The position numbers were made by a program, and so were the translations under genes. Shown here piece after piece: positions 6,723-12,663 of a stretch of DNA of 17,468 bases. How positions within the stretch are numbered: the first letter of the stretch is position 1; the number at the start of each line of letters is the position of its first letter. The notes beneath the pieces are model-generated. The model was not told where the DNA came from, made no database searches, and saw nothing but the letters and a program-made list of their open reading frames with translations. The DNA is from an uncultured Oscillibacter sp. (GTDB lineage Bacteria > Bacillota_A > Clostridia > Oscillospirales > Oscillospiraceae): positions 1-17,468 of the forward strand of contig CABQCB010000012.1 of the NCBI GenBank assembly GCA_902462475.1. Reading direction: 5' to 3'.

Positions 6723-7147
6723 GAAGCAAGGCGCCTTTGGTGCTGATGGAGCAGCTGGTCATGGTGCTGGTGTTTGCCCTGGCGGCGGCGCTGTGCGTGC
6801 AGGTGTTCGTGCTCTCGGACCAGACCTCCCGGAGCCATGAGGCCCGGGACCGGGCCGTAGTGGCCGCCCAGAACGCTGCCGAGAACCTCAAGGGCTGCGG
6901 AGGCGATTATGCCGCCGCGGCAGAGCGCTGGGGCGGAGACTGGAACGGCTCCATGTGGGGCATTTCCTACGACGAGGCCTGGCAGGTGTGCCAAGACCAG
7001 AGCCAGGCGGCCTACCATGTGCTGGTGACGCCGGCGGAAAGCGGCCGGGACTTGCTGGGGCAGGCCCAGGTGACGGTGTATACGGCGGAGGGAGACGTGC
7101 TGTTCTCCATCCCCGTGGCCTGGCAGGAGGTGACGGACGTTGGGTGA
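6719..7147 (+). CDS. Pseudopilin-like protein with a non-canonical prepilin signal
   Basis: This 142-residue protein starts at ATG 6719, which overlaps the previous stop as ATGA and has GGAGAGGGGG just upstream. A longer reading from 6686 is less likely. Its N-terminus, MRSKAPLVLMEQLVMVLVF, mimics a type IV prepilin leader: short and basic, then a hydrophobic helix with glutamate (E11) at its head. However, alanine-proline replaces the glycine before the cleavage site. The helix spans roughly 12-34. The remainder is soluble and has a repeated VTVYTAEGDVLFSIPV strand pattern near the end. It is probably a minor subunit of the same pilus-like structure. Cleavage by a standard prepilin peptidase is doubtful. 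Confidence 0.75.
   Translation: MRSKAPLVLMEQLVMVLVFALAAALCVQVFVLSDQTSRSHEARDRAVVAAQNAAENLKGCGGDYAAAAERWGGDWNGSMWGISYDEAWQVCQDQSQAAYHVLVTPAESGRDLLGQAQVTVYTAEGDVLFSIPVAWQEVTDVG
7125..7133 (+). promoter_or_regulatory. Strong ribosome binding site fixing a TTG start inside the upstream gene
   Basis: AGGAGGTGA lies 6 nt before TTG at 7140. It sits within the end of the preceding gene, so the next protein starts at TTG and overlaps its neighbour by 8 nt. Confidence 0.8.
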
Positions 7148-7553
7148 AAAAGAGCGGTTTTCCCCGCCTGCCGTAGGCGGAAGTTCTCTGCTGGTCATCT
7201 TTGCCGTGCTGTGCCTGACGGTGTTCGCCCTGCTGGGCCTTTCCAGTGTGCAGGCCAGCGGCCGGCTCTCCGACGCGTCGGCCCAGGCCGTTTCCGCTTA
7301 CTATACGGCCGACTGCCAGGCGGAGGAGATCCTCTCGGCCCTGCGGCAGGGCGAGGTCCCGGAGGGCGTGCGGCAGGAAGAGAACGGCGTGTACGCCTAT
7401 ACCTGCCCCATTTCCGACACCCAGGCCCTGGAGGTGCGCGTGCGCGTGGACGGCGGGACGTGGACGGTGCTTCGCTGGCAGGCGGTGTCCACCGCCCAGT
7501 GGGAGGCGGACGAGAGTCTGGATCTTTGGGACGGCGGCGTCCCTATGAATTGA
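7140..7553 (+). CDS. Small single-helix protein of the pilus-like operon (PilX/GspK-like topology)
   Basis: This 137-residue protein uses a TTG start backed by a near-perfect ribosome site. After a short polar head, GGSSLLVIFAVLCLTVFALLGL (residues 13-34) forms one membrane helix. Its layout and the following alanine/serine-rich helix (SDASAQAVSAYYTADCQAEEIL) recall the N-terminus of minor pilins PilX and GspK, which often lack a full cleavage motif. The family is not recognised with confidence. The exterior domain is small and beta-rich (YAYTCPISDTQALEVRVRV). It overlaps the previous gene by 8 nt and precedes pilT by 18 nt. Confidence 0.7.
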   Translation: MGEKERFSPPAVGGSSLLVIFAVLCLTVFALLGLSSVQASGRLSDASAQAVSAYYTADCQAEEILSALRQGEVPEGVRQEENGVYAYTCPISDTQALEVRVRVDGGTWTVLRWQAVSTAQWEADESLDLWDGGVPMN

Positions 7554-7571
7554 GTCAAAGGAGCGATTCCC

Positions 7572-8630
7572 ATGCGTGAATTGTTGGATATTTTGGAACA
7601 GGCGGTGCAGGACCGTGCATCCGACCTTTTTATCGTGGCAGGCGGCCCGGTCAGCGAAAAGCGGGACGGGCGCATCATGCCCATCAGCGGCGAGAAGGTG
7701 TTCCCCGGTGAGACGGAGCGGCTGATCGCCGGCCTTTATGACCTGGCGGACCGGTCCATGGAGCGCTACCGCCAGACCGGCGACGACGATTTCTCCTTCG
7801 CGGTATCGGGCCTTGCCCGCTTCCGGGTCAACGCCTATCAGCAGCGCGGCTCTCTGGCTGCCGTGGTGCGCGTGGTGGCGTTCGAGATCCCGGACCACAC
7901 CGCGCTGCACATTCCCGACGCCGTCATGGACCTGGCGGACGTGTCCCACGGCATGGTGCTGGTCACCGGCACCGCCGGCAGCGGCAAATCTACCACCCAG
8001 GCGTGCATCATCGACCGGATCAACCGCACCCGGCAGGCCCATATCATCACGCTGGAGGACCCCATCGAATACCTCCACCGGGACCAGAAGAGCATCGTCA
8101 GCCAGCGGGAGATCGCCATCGATACCACGGATTATCTCTCCGCCCTGCGGGCCTGTCTGCGCCAGGCGCCGGACGTGATCTTGCTGGGAGAGATGCGGGA
8201 CCATGAGACCATCCGCACCGCCATGACCGCGGCGGAGACGGGCCACCTGCTCATCGCAACGCTCCACACCAACGGGGCGGTGAACACCATCGACCGCATC
8301 ATCGACTCCTTCCCCAGCACCCAGCAGTCCCAGATCCGGGTCCAGCTGAGCATGGTGCTGCACACGGTGGTTTCTCAGCGGCTGCTGCCCGACAAGCGGG
8401 GCGGCATGATCCCCGCCTGCGAGATCATGCACATGACGCCCGCCATCCGCAGCATGATCCGCGACTGCAAGAACCACCAGATCGACAATGCCATCGCAGC
8501 CGGCGGCGCGGAGGGCATGTGCTCCATGGATCAGTCCATTCTGGAGCTCTACCGCAAGGACTTCATCACCCGGGAGACGGCGCTGGATTATGCCGACAAT
8601 CCCGAGCAGATGCTCCGCCGCATGGGATAA
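7572..8630 (+). CDS. pilT: PilT-family type IV pilus ATPase
   Basis: This 352-residue cytoplasmic hexameric ATPase pulls pilin subunits back into the membrane. The N-terminal domain (about 1-100) starts MRELLDILEQAVQDRASDLFI, the usual PilT opening. The motor domain has Walker A GTAGSGKST (133-141), the Asp box (ITLEDPIEYLH), Walker B with catalytic E207 (VILLGEMRD) and the His box (GHLLIATLHT, 224-233). Near the end it keeps AIRSMIRD (291-298), the PilT-specific version of the AIRNLIRE motif needed for retraction. Length matches PilT and is far shorter than the extension ATPase PilB. AAAGGAG lies 8 nt before the ATG. No PilB-type extension motor is in the window, so one must come from elsewhere or PilT powers both directions. 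Confidence 0.95.
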   Translation: MRELLDILEQAVQDRASDLFIVAGGPVSEKRDGRIMPISGEKVFPGETERLIAGLYDLADRSMERYRQTGDDDFSFAVSGLARFRVNAYQQRGSLAAVVRVVAFEIPDHTALHIPDAVMDLADVSHGMVLVTGTAGSGKSTTQACIIDRINRTRQAHIITLEDPIEYLHRDQKSIVSQREIAIDTTDYLSALRACLRQAPDVILLGEMRDHETIRTAMTAAETGHLLIATLHTNGAVNTIDRIIDSFPSTQQSQIRVQLSMVLHTVVSQRLLPDKRGGMIPACEIMHMTPAIRSMIRDCKNHQIDNAIAAGGAEGMCSMDQSILELYRKDFITRETALDYADNPEQMLRRMG

Positions 8631-8636
8631 GACGAT

Positions 8637-9653
8637 ATGAAGAAAAAAGTAAGGCTTGGGATCATGGCGGTGCTGGCCATCGTGCTGGTGGTCAGCGCGG
8701 TCATGCTGATCCGCCAGCAGATGGAATACCGCCGGGGCGAGGAGATCTACCAGGAGGCTGAGGCGCTGGTGGAGCTGCCGGACCTGAGCGACCTGCCCGC
8801 GCCGGAGGTCCAGGAACCGGAGGGAGAGACGGAGCAGGAGGAAAAGCCGGTCTATGTGGACCCCTATGCCGACGCCCTGCGGAATATGGACTTCACCGCG
8901 CTGCGGGAGGTCAACGACGATGTGCTGGGCTGGATCCTCATTCCCAACACCGTGATTTCCTACCCGCTGGTGCAGGGAGACGACAACGAATACTACCTCA
9001 ACCACACCTGGAAAAAGTGGACCAGCGTGGTGGGCGCCATTTTCATGGAGAGCGCCAACAGCCCGGATCTCAGCAATTTCAATACCATTATCTACGGACA
9101 CCGGATGAACAACGGCTCCATGTTCGCCTCGCTGAAGTACTATAAGACCCTCAGCTACTGGCAGTCCCACCCCTATGTCTACATCACCAACGACGCCGGG
9201 AGCCACCAGTACGAGATCTTCGCGGCCTATGAGGTCAGCACGGCGGGCGAGACTTACCGCCTTCAGTTTGCGGACACCCAGGCCCGCCAGGATTTCATTG
9301 ACTACTGCCTGGAACAGTCCGTCATCGACACGGGCGTGGTGCCCAACACCTACGACCGGATCTTGACCCTCTCCACCTGCACCGGCAACGGCCACGCCAC
9401 CCGCTGGGTGGTGCAGGCGGTGCTGCGGGGCGAGGCCCCGTCGGACACGGCGGAGCAGGAGCCGGAGGCATCCCAGGAGCCGGAGACTGTTCCTGAAACT
9501 CCCGAAACTCCTGAGACCGGGGAGACGCCGGAAACCCAGGCGCCCCAGGAGACGGAAGAGGGCTCGTCTTTGCTGGACATCGCCCTGGGCAGCGTCACCG
9601 GCGGCTCTGCGGAGGACGAAACACAGGCGGACGATACACCGCCCGCCCAGTGA
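8637..9653 (+). CDS. srtB: Class B sortase with a Pro/Glu/Thr-rich C-terminal tail
   Basis: This 338-residue membrane-anchored transpeptidase is predicted to join surface proteins to the cell wall. Residues 5-27 form the membrane anchor, followed by an acidic, proline-rich spacer to about 78. The catalytic domain (about 80-265) shows class B signatures: VLGWILIPNTVISYPLVQG, DDNEYYLNHTWKKW and AIFMESANS. All three catalytic residues are present: H155 in YGHRM, C248 in LSTC and R256 in ATRWVV. Residues 270-338 are an unusual low-complexity tail with PET repeats and a TPETG string; class B sortases normally end soon after the catalytic arginine. The gene begins only 6 nt after pilT, so it belongs to the pilus-like operon. 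Its substrate is not identifiable in this window. Confidence 0.93.
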   Translation: MKKKVRLGIMAVLAIVLVVSAVMLIRQQMEYRRGEEIYQEAEALVELPDLSDLPAPEVQEPEGETEQEEKPVYVDPYADALRNMDFTALREVNDDVLGWILIPNTVISYPLVQGDDNEYYLNHTWKKWTSVVGAIFMESANSPDLSNFNTIIYGHRMNNGSMFASLKYYKTLSYWQSHPYVYITNDAGSHQYEIFAAYEVSTAGETYRLQFADTQARQDFIDYCLEQSVIDTGVVPNTYDRILTLSTCTGNGHATRWVVQAVLRGEAPSDTAEQEPEASQEPETVPETPETPETGETPETQAPQETEEGSSLLDIALGSVTGGSAEDETQADDTPPAQ

Positions 9654-9665
9654 CAGGAAAGATAC

Positions 9666-9697
9666 AGGGCGCCCCTTATCTGGGGCGCCCTTACTTC
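9666..9697 (+). terminator. Likely terminator ending the pilus-like operon
   Basis: A perfect 10-bp GC-rich stem (9666-9675 with 9682-9691, loop TTATCT) follows the sortase stop. The tail TTACTTC is only partly T-rich, so termination may be leaky. No clear promoter precedes birA, so birA may depend on read-through. Confidence 0.6.
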
Positions 9698-9723
9698 AAA
9701 GTGCGGAAAAGGAGGAAAGTCAC

Positions 9724-10725
9724 ATGAGCCGGGAGACGGTTTTGGAGGCGCTGCGCCGCAGCGGCGGCGCGTTTTTATCCGGGGAGGAGCTCAGCCGGCA
9801 GCTGGGGCTGAGCCGCACCGCCGTGTGGAAGGCGGTGGACGCCCTGCGGCGGGCAGGATATGACATCGAGGCCCGGACAGGCCTTGGCTACCGGCTTGCC
9901 GCCGTGCCGGACTTGCTGACGGAGCCGGAGATCCGCAGCCTGCTGGGCAGCGTGGACCGGGTGGGAAAGACCCTGGTGTGCCTGGACGAGGTGGACTCCA
10001 CCAACAACTATGCCAAGAGCCTGGCGGTCTCCGGCGCGGCGGACGGCACCGTGGTGGTGGCGGACGGGCAGACGGCGGGCCGGGGCCGCATGGACCGCGC
10101 CTTCCTCTCCCCAAAAGGGAAGGGCATCTATCTGACGGCCCTGCTGCGGCCGAGCCTGCCGCCGGAGCGGCTGATGTCCGTCACGGCCATGGCAGGCGTG
10201 GCCGTATGCCAGGCGGTGGAAGAGGTCTGCGGCGTGCAGCCGGGGCTCAAGTGGCCCAATGACCCTATTTTAAACGGCAAAAAGCTCAGCGGTATTTTGA
10301 CGGAGCTTTCCCTGGAGGCGGAGAGCGGGCGTCTTCAGTACCTGGTGGTGGGCATCGGCCTGAACGTGAGCCAGGAGCCGGAGGACTTTTCTCCCCAGGT
10401 GCGCCCCATCGCCACCTCTTTGGTCCAGGCCCTTGGCCATCCGGTGTCCCGTCCTGCTCTGGCAGCGGCGGAGATCCGGGCGCTGGACCGGCTGTACCGG
10501 GCGCTGGAGGCGGGGGACACGGCGTCGTATCTGGCCGATTACCGCCGCTGCTGCGTCAATCTGGGCAAGCGGGTGCAGCTCATCGGCCCCCAGGGGCGTA
10601 CGCAGGCCCTGGCGCTGGACGTGGACGACCAGTTCGGACTGGTGGTGCGCCTGGACAATGGAGAGGAGCGGGTGGTCCGCTCCGGTGAGGTCTCCGTCCG
10701 GGGCATGGACGGCTATGTGGAATAG
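9724..10725 (+). CDS. birA: Biotin--[acetyl-CoA-carboxylase] ligase / biotin operon repressor
   Basis: This 333-residue bifunctional protein activates biotin with ATP and attaches it to carboxylase lysines, and may repress biotin genes. Residues 1-62 are a winged-helix DNA-binding domain (LSGEELSRQLGLSRTAVWKAVDALRRAGY, then the wing GLGYRL). The ligase domain has the biotinoyl-AMP loop AGRGRMDR (G119-R120-G121-R122-M123) and KWPNDP (176-181), with LSGILTEL after it. A small SH3-like C-terminal domain (about 280-333) completes the long, DNA-binding form of BirA. AAAAGGAGG precedes the ATG. No biotin synthesis or transport gene and no obvious BirA operator were seen nearby. Confidence 0.95.
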   Translation: MSRETVLEALRRSGGAFLSGEELSRQLGLSRTAVWKAVDALRRAGYDIEARTGLGYRLAAVPDLLTEPEIRSLLGSVDRVGKTLVCLDEVDSTNNYAKSLAVSGAADGTVVVADGQTAGRGRMDRAFLSPKGKGIYLTALLRPSLPPERLMSVTAMAGVAVCQAVEEVCGVQPGLKWPNDPILNGKKLSGILTELSLEAESGRLQYLVVGIGLNVSQEPEDFSPQVRPIATSLVQALGHPVSRPALAAAEIRALDRLYRALEAGDTASYLADYRRCCVNLGKRVQLIGPQGRTQALALDVDDQFGLVVRLDNGEERVVRSGEVSVRGMDGYVE

Positions 10726-10729
10726 AGTA

Positions 10730-10765
10730 AAAAACGGACGGCATTTGAATGCCGTCCGTTTTTTT
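10730..10765. terminator. Bidirectional terminator between birA and udk
   Basis: An 11-bp core stem (10734-10744 with 10749-10759, loop TTGA) is extended by A residues on the left and T residues on the right. It can stop both converging transcripts. Confidence 0.93.
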
Positions 10766-10768
10766 GGT

Positions 10769-11386
10769 TCAGTTCCCGTCGATGTGGTTTTGGATGCGCT
10801 GCATGATCATCTCCAGGGCCACCAGATTGTGCCCGCCCTCCAGCACCACGATGTCCGCGTACTTCCGGGAGGGCTCCACGTACCGCTCGTGCATGGGCTT
10901 GACGGTGGTGAGGTACTGGTTGACCACCGACTGGAGCGTGCGGCCCCGTTCCTCCACGTCCCGCAGGCACCGGCGCAGGATGCGCACGTCCGCGTCCGTC
11001 TCCACGAAGATCTTGATGTCAAACATGTCCCGCAGGGCGGGGTTCTGGAAAATGAGGATGCCCTCCACGATGATGACCTTGTTGGGCATCACGGTGACCG
11101 TCTTGTCCGTGCGGTTGTGCTCCACATAGGAGTAGACGGGGCACTGGACGCTGTGGCCGGCCTTGAGCTGGCGCAGGTGCTCCACCAGCAGCTCCGTTTC
11201 AAAGGCGGCAGGGTGGTCATAGTTGACCTGGGCCCGCTCTTCGTAGGTCTTGCCCTCCTGGCGCTTGTAGTAGCTGTCGTGGCCGATGACGGTGACGGCG
11301 TCACCAAAGTGCTCTTTCAGGTGCCGGGTCAGGGTGGTTTTCCCGGAGCCGGTGCCGCCGGCGATGCCGATGAGGATGGTATCCAT
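10769..11386 (-). CDS. udk: Uridine kinase
   Basis: This 205-residue cytoplasmic enzyme of pyrimidine salvage phosphorylates uridine and cytidine to UMP and CMP. It has Walker A GGTGSGKT (10-17), the substrate-binding GHDSYYK region, YDHPAAFET, a TVTVMPNKVIIVEGIL strand with the catalytic/Mg-binding acidic residue, and the lid RCLRDVEERGRT. Length and order match bacterial Udk. The start at 11386 has AAGGGAGAAAG about 5 nt upstream on the minus strand. It converges with birA and has its own promoter. Confidence 0.95.
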   Translation of the reverse strand: MDTILIGIAGGTGSGKTTLTRHLKEHFGDAVTVIGHDSYYKRQEGKTYEERAQVNYDHPAAFETELLVEHLRQLKAGHSVQCPVYSYVEHNRTDKTVTVMPNKVIIVEGILIFQNPALRDMFDIKIFVETDADVRILRRCLRDVEERGRTLQSVVNQYLTTVKPMHERYVEPSRKYADIVVLEGGHNLVALEMIMQRIQNHIDGN

Positions 11387-11441
11387 GCAACTTTCTCCCT
11401 TCCGCGGTACCTGGAAACAAAATCACCGCATAATTCATCTT

Positions 11442-11470
11442 ATTATACAGCCTGCACCAAAAAACCGCAA
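11442..11470 (-). promoter_or_regulatory. Probable udk promoter
   Basis: On the minus strand TTGCGG (11470-11465) is followed after 17 bp by a consensus TATAAT (11447-11442), about 56 nt before the udk start codon. Confidence 0.6.
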
Positions 11471-11490
11471 GGGATGCGCCGGAAAGACAG

Positions 11491-11565
11491 CAAAAATTCC
11501 GCCCCTGCTGAAAAATGGCGAAAAACCAAAAATTCCGCCCCGTCGTACTTGACGGCAGGGCGGAA
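11491..11565 (+). repeat. Two 15-bp direct repeats plus an inverted half copy around a promoter
   Basis: The sequence CAAAAATTCCGCCCC occurs at 11491-11505 and again at 11527-11541, a 36-bp spacing. Its core TTCCGCCC is also present inverted as GGGCGGAA at 11558-11565. The second copy and the inverted copy flank the -35 box of the next promoter. This could be an operator; no protein is known to me for this site. Confidence 0.6.
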
Positions 11566-11577
11566 AGCCGATATTAT
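11549..11577 (+). promoter_or_regulatory. Promoter of the zinc-ribbon/SH3 protein
   Basis: TTGACG (11549-11554), 17 bp, then TATTAT (11572-11577), giving a leader of about 35 nt before the ATG at 11617. AAGGAG precedes that ATG at good spacing. Confidence 0.75.
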
Positions 11578-11616
11578 GTTATGTAAAGCATTGAACCATT
11601 CGGAAGGAGTGCCCTT

Positions 11617-12549
11617 ATGGCTATGAAACGCTGCCCCGTCTGCGGGGAAAAATATTCCGATACATATAAAAACTGTCCCTTCTGCGAGGAGGAGGCGGCC
11701 GAGCGCAGCGGCGGCAAGATCCGCCGCGGCGGCAGACGCTCTGCCTCCAAGGGCCAGCCCAATCTGCTGACGCCCACGCTGGTGGTGCTGATCCTCATCA
11801 TGCTGGCCCTTTTGGTCTATCTGCTCTTCGGCGACCAGTTCCAGAAAAAAGAGGAGACGCCCAACACGCCGGTGGAGGAGGTCACGCCCGGTGAGGAGGA
11901 GACCGGCGAAGGCGAGACGCCTGCCGGCGAGGACGGCGAGGTGGATATGCCCGAGGATCCGTCTGTGCCCTCCACCGGGGATGACACCCAGGAAGAGCCG
12001 GACACCTCCGGTGAGCTGACCTATGAGACGGCCTCCGCCCTGCCGGACGGCCTGACCCTGAGCACCACGGACTTCACTCTCAAGACCGTGGGCGAGAGCC
12101 ATACCGTCACCGTCTCCGGCGGCAGCGGCAGCTATACCTGGATCAGCGAGGATGAGGGTATCGCCTCTGTGGACTCCAGCGGCAAGATCACTGCCGTCTC
12201 CCGCGGTACGGTGAACGTGCTGGTGACAGACGGCAGCAAGAAGGCCGTGTGCATCGTCCGGTGCAACGTCAGCGGCAGCGCCGACTCCTCGTCGGGCACC
12301 AGCAGCGGCACCAGCACATCGTCCTCCAGCCTGAAGGCAGGCTCCGCCGTGGTGACCAATGCCGGCAACGGCGTGTTCGTGCGCTCCGGCCCCGGCACGG
12401 AGAACGAGGCCCTGGCCACCCTCTCCAACGGCGCGGAGGTCAAGATCGTGGAGAGCGCCGGCAGCGGCTGGTACAAGATCACCTTCGCCGGCAACGGCGG
12501 CGTAGACACCACCGGCTACATGAAGGGCGAGTTCCTGGCCAATCAGTAA
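11617..12549 (+). CDS. Membrane protein with cytoplasmic zinc ribbon, external Ig-like (BIG2) and SH3-like domains
   Basis: This 310-residue protein has parts on both sides of the membrane. Residues 1-25 form a zinc ribbon with C6, C9, C20 and C23 (CPVCG...CPFC). A basic stretch leads to one membrane helix at about 54-71. Residues 73-140 are an acidic, Pro/Thr-rich spacer. Residues 146-216 look like a bacterial Ig-like group 2 domain (SYTWISEDEGIASVDSSGKITAVSRGTVNVLV, quoted in part). After a Ser/Thr-rich linker, residues 243-310 form a bacterial SH3-type domain (VFVRSGPGTENEALATL, GSGWYKITF), a fold that often binds peptidoglycan. A role as envelope sensor or wall-tethering protein is inferred; no enzyme motif is present. 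It is a single-gene unit between its own promoter and a terminator hairpin. Confidence 0.85.
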   Translation: MAMKRCPVCGEKYSDTYKNCPFCEEEAAERSGGKIRRGGRRSASKGQPNLLTPTLVVLILIMLALLVYLLFGDQFQKKEETPNTPVEEVTPGEEETGEGETPAGEDGEVDMPEDPSVPSTGDDTQEEPDTSGELTYETASALPDGLTLSTTDFTLKTVGESHTVTVSGGSGSYTWISEDEGIASVDSSGKITAVSRGTVNVLVTDGSKKAVCIVRCNVSGSADSSSGTSSGTSTSSSSLKAGSAVVTNAGNGVFVRSGPGTENEALATLSNGAEVKIVESAGSGWYKITFAGNGGVDTTGYMKGEFLANQ

Positions 12550-12557
12550 GGAAGAAA

Positions 12558-12592
12558 AAAGATCCCCGGATGCCGTGCATCCGGGGATCTTT
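12558..12592 (+). terminator. Terminator-like hairpin after the zinc-ribbon gene
   Basis: A perfect 16-bp stem (12558-12573 with 12577-12592, loop CGT) starts 8 nt after the stop codon. Only three T residues close it and the next bases are CGTTG, so it is a strong hairpin with a weak tail. Confidence 0.65.
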
Positions 12593-12594
12593 CG

Positions 12595-12623
12595 TTGCGT
12601 ATGGCCGGGAAATGTGGTATCAT
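12595..12623 (+). promoter_or_regulatory. Promoter of the ABC exporter operon
   Basis: TTGCGT (12595-12600), 17 bp, then TATCAT (12618-12623) with TG at the extended -10 position (12615-12616). It lies about 40 nt before the ABC transporter start, directly after the upstream hairpin. Confidence 0.68.
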
Positions 12624-12663
12624 ATCAAACTGTATCAGTATGTGAAGAGCAAGGAGCGTAGCT

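Noticed and set aside
6888..9395. An 835-codon open frame on the minus strand
   Set aside because: It lies antisense to three well-supported genes including pilT and the sortase. Its protein is rich in His/Gly/Arg with no recognisable domain, which is expected for antisense frames in GC-rich DNA.
9500..9540. TPETG string in the sortase tail as a sortase recognition signal
   Set aside because: It is not followed by the hydrophobic stretch and positive tail of a real sorting signal, and it arises from PET repeats.
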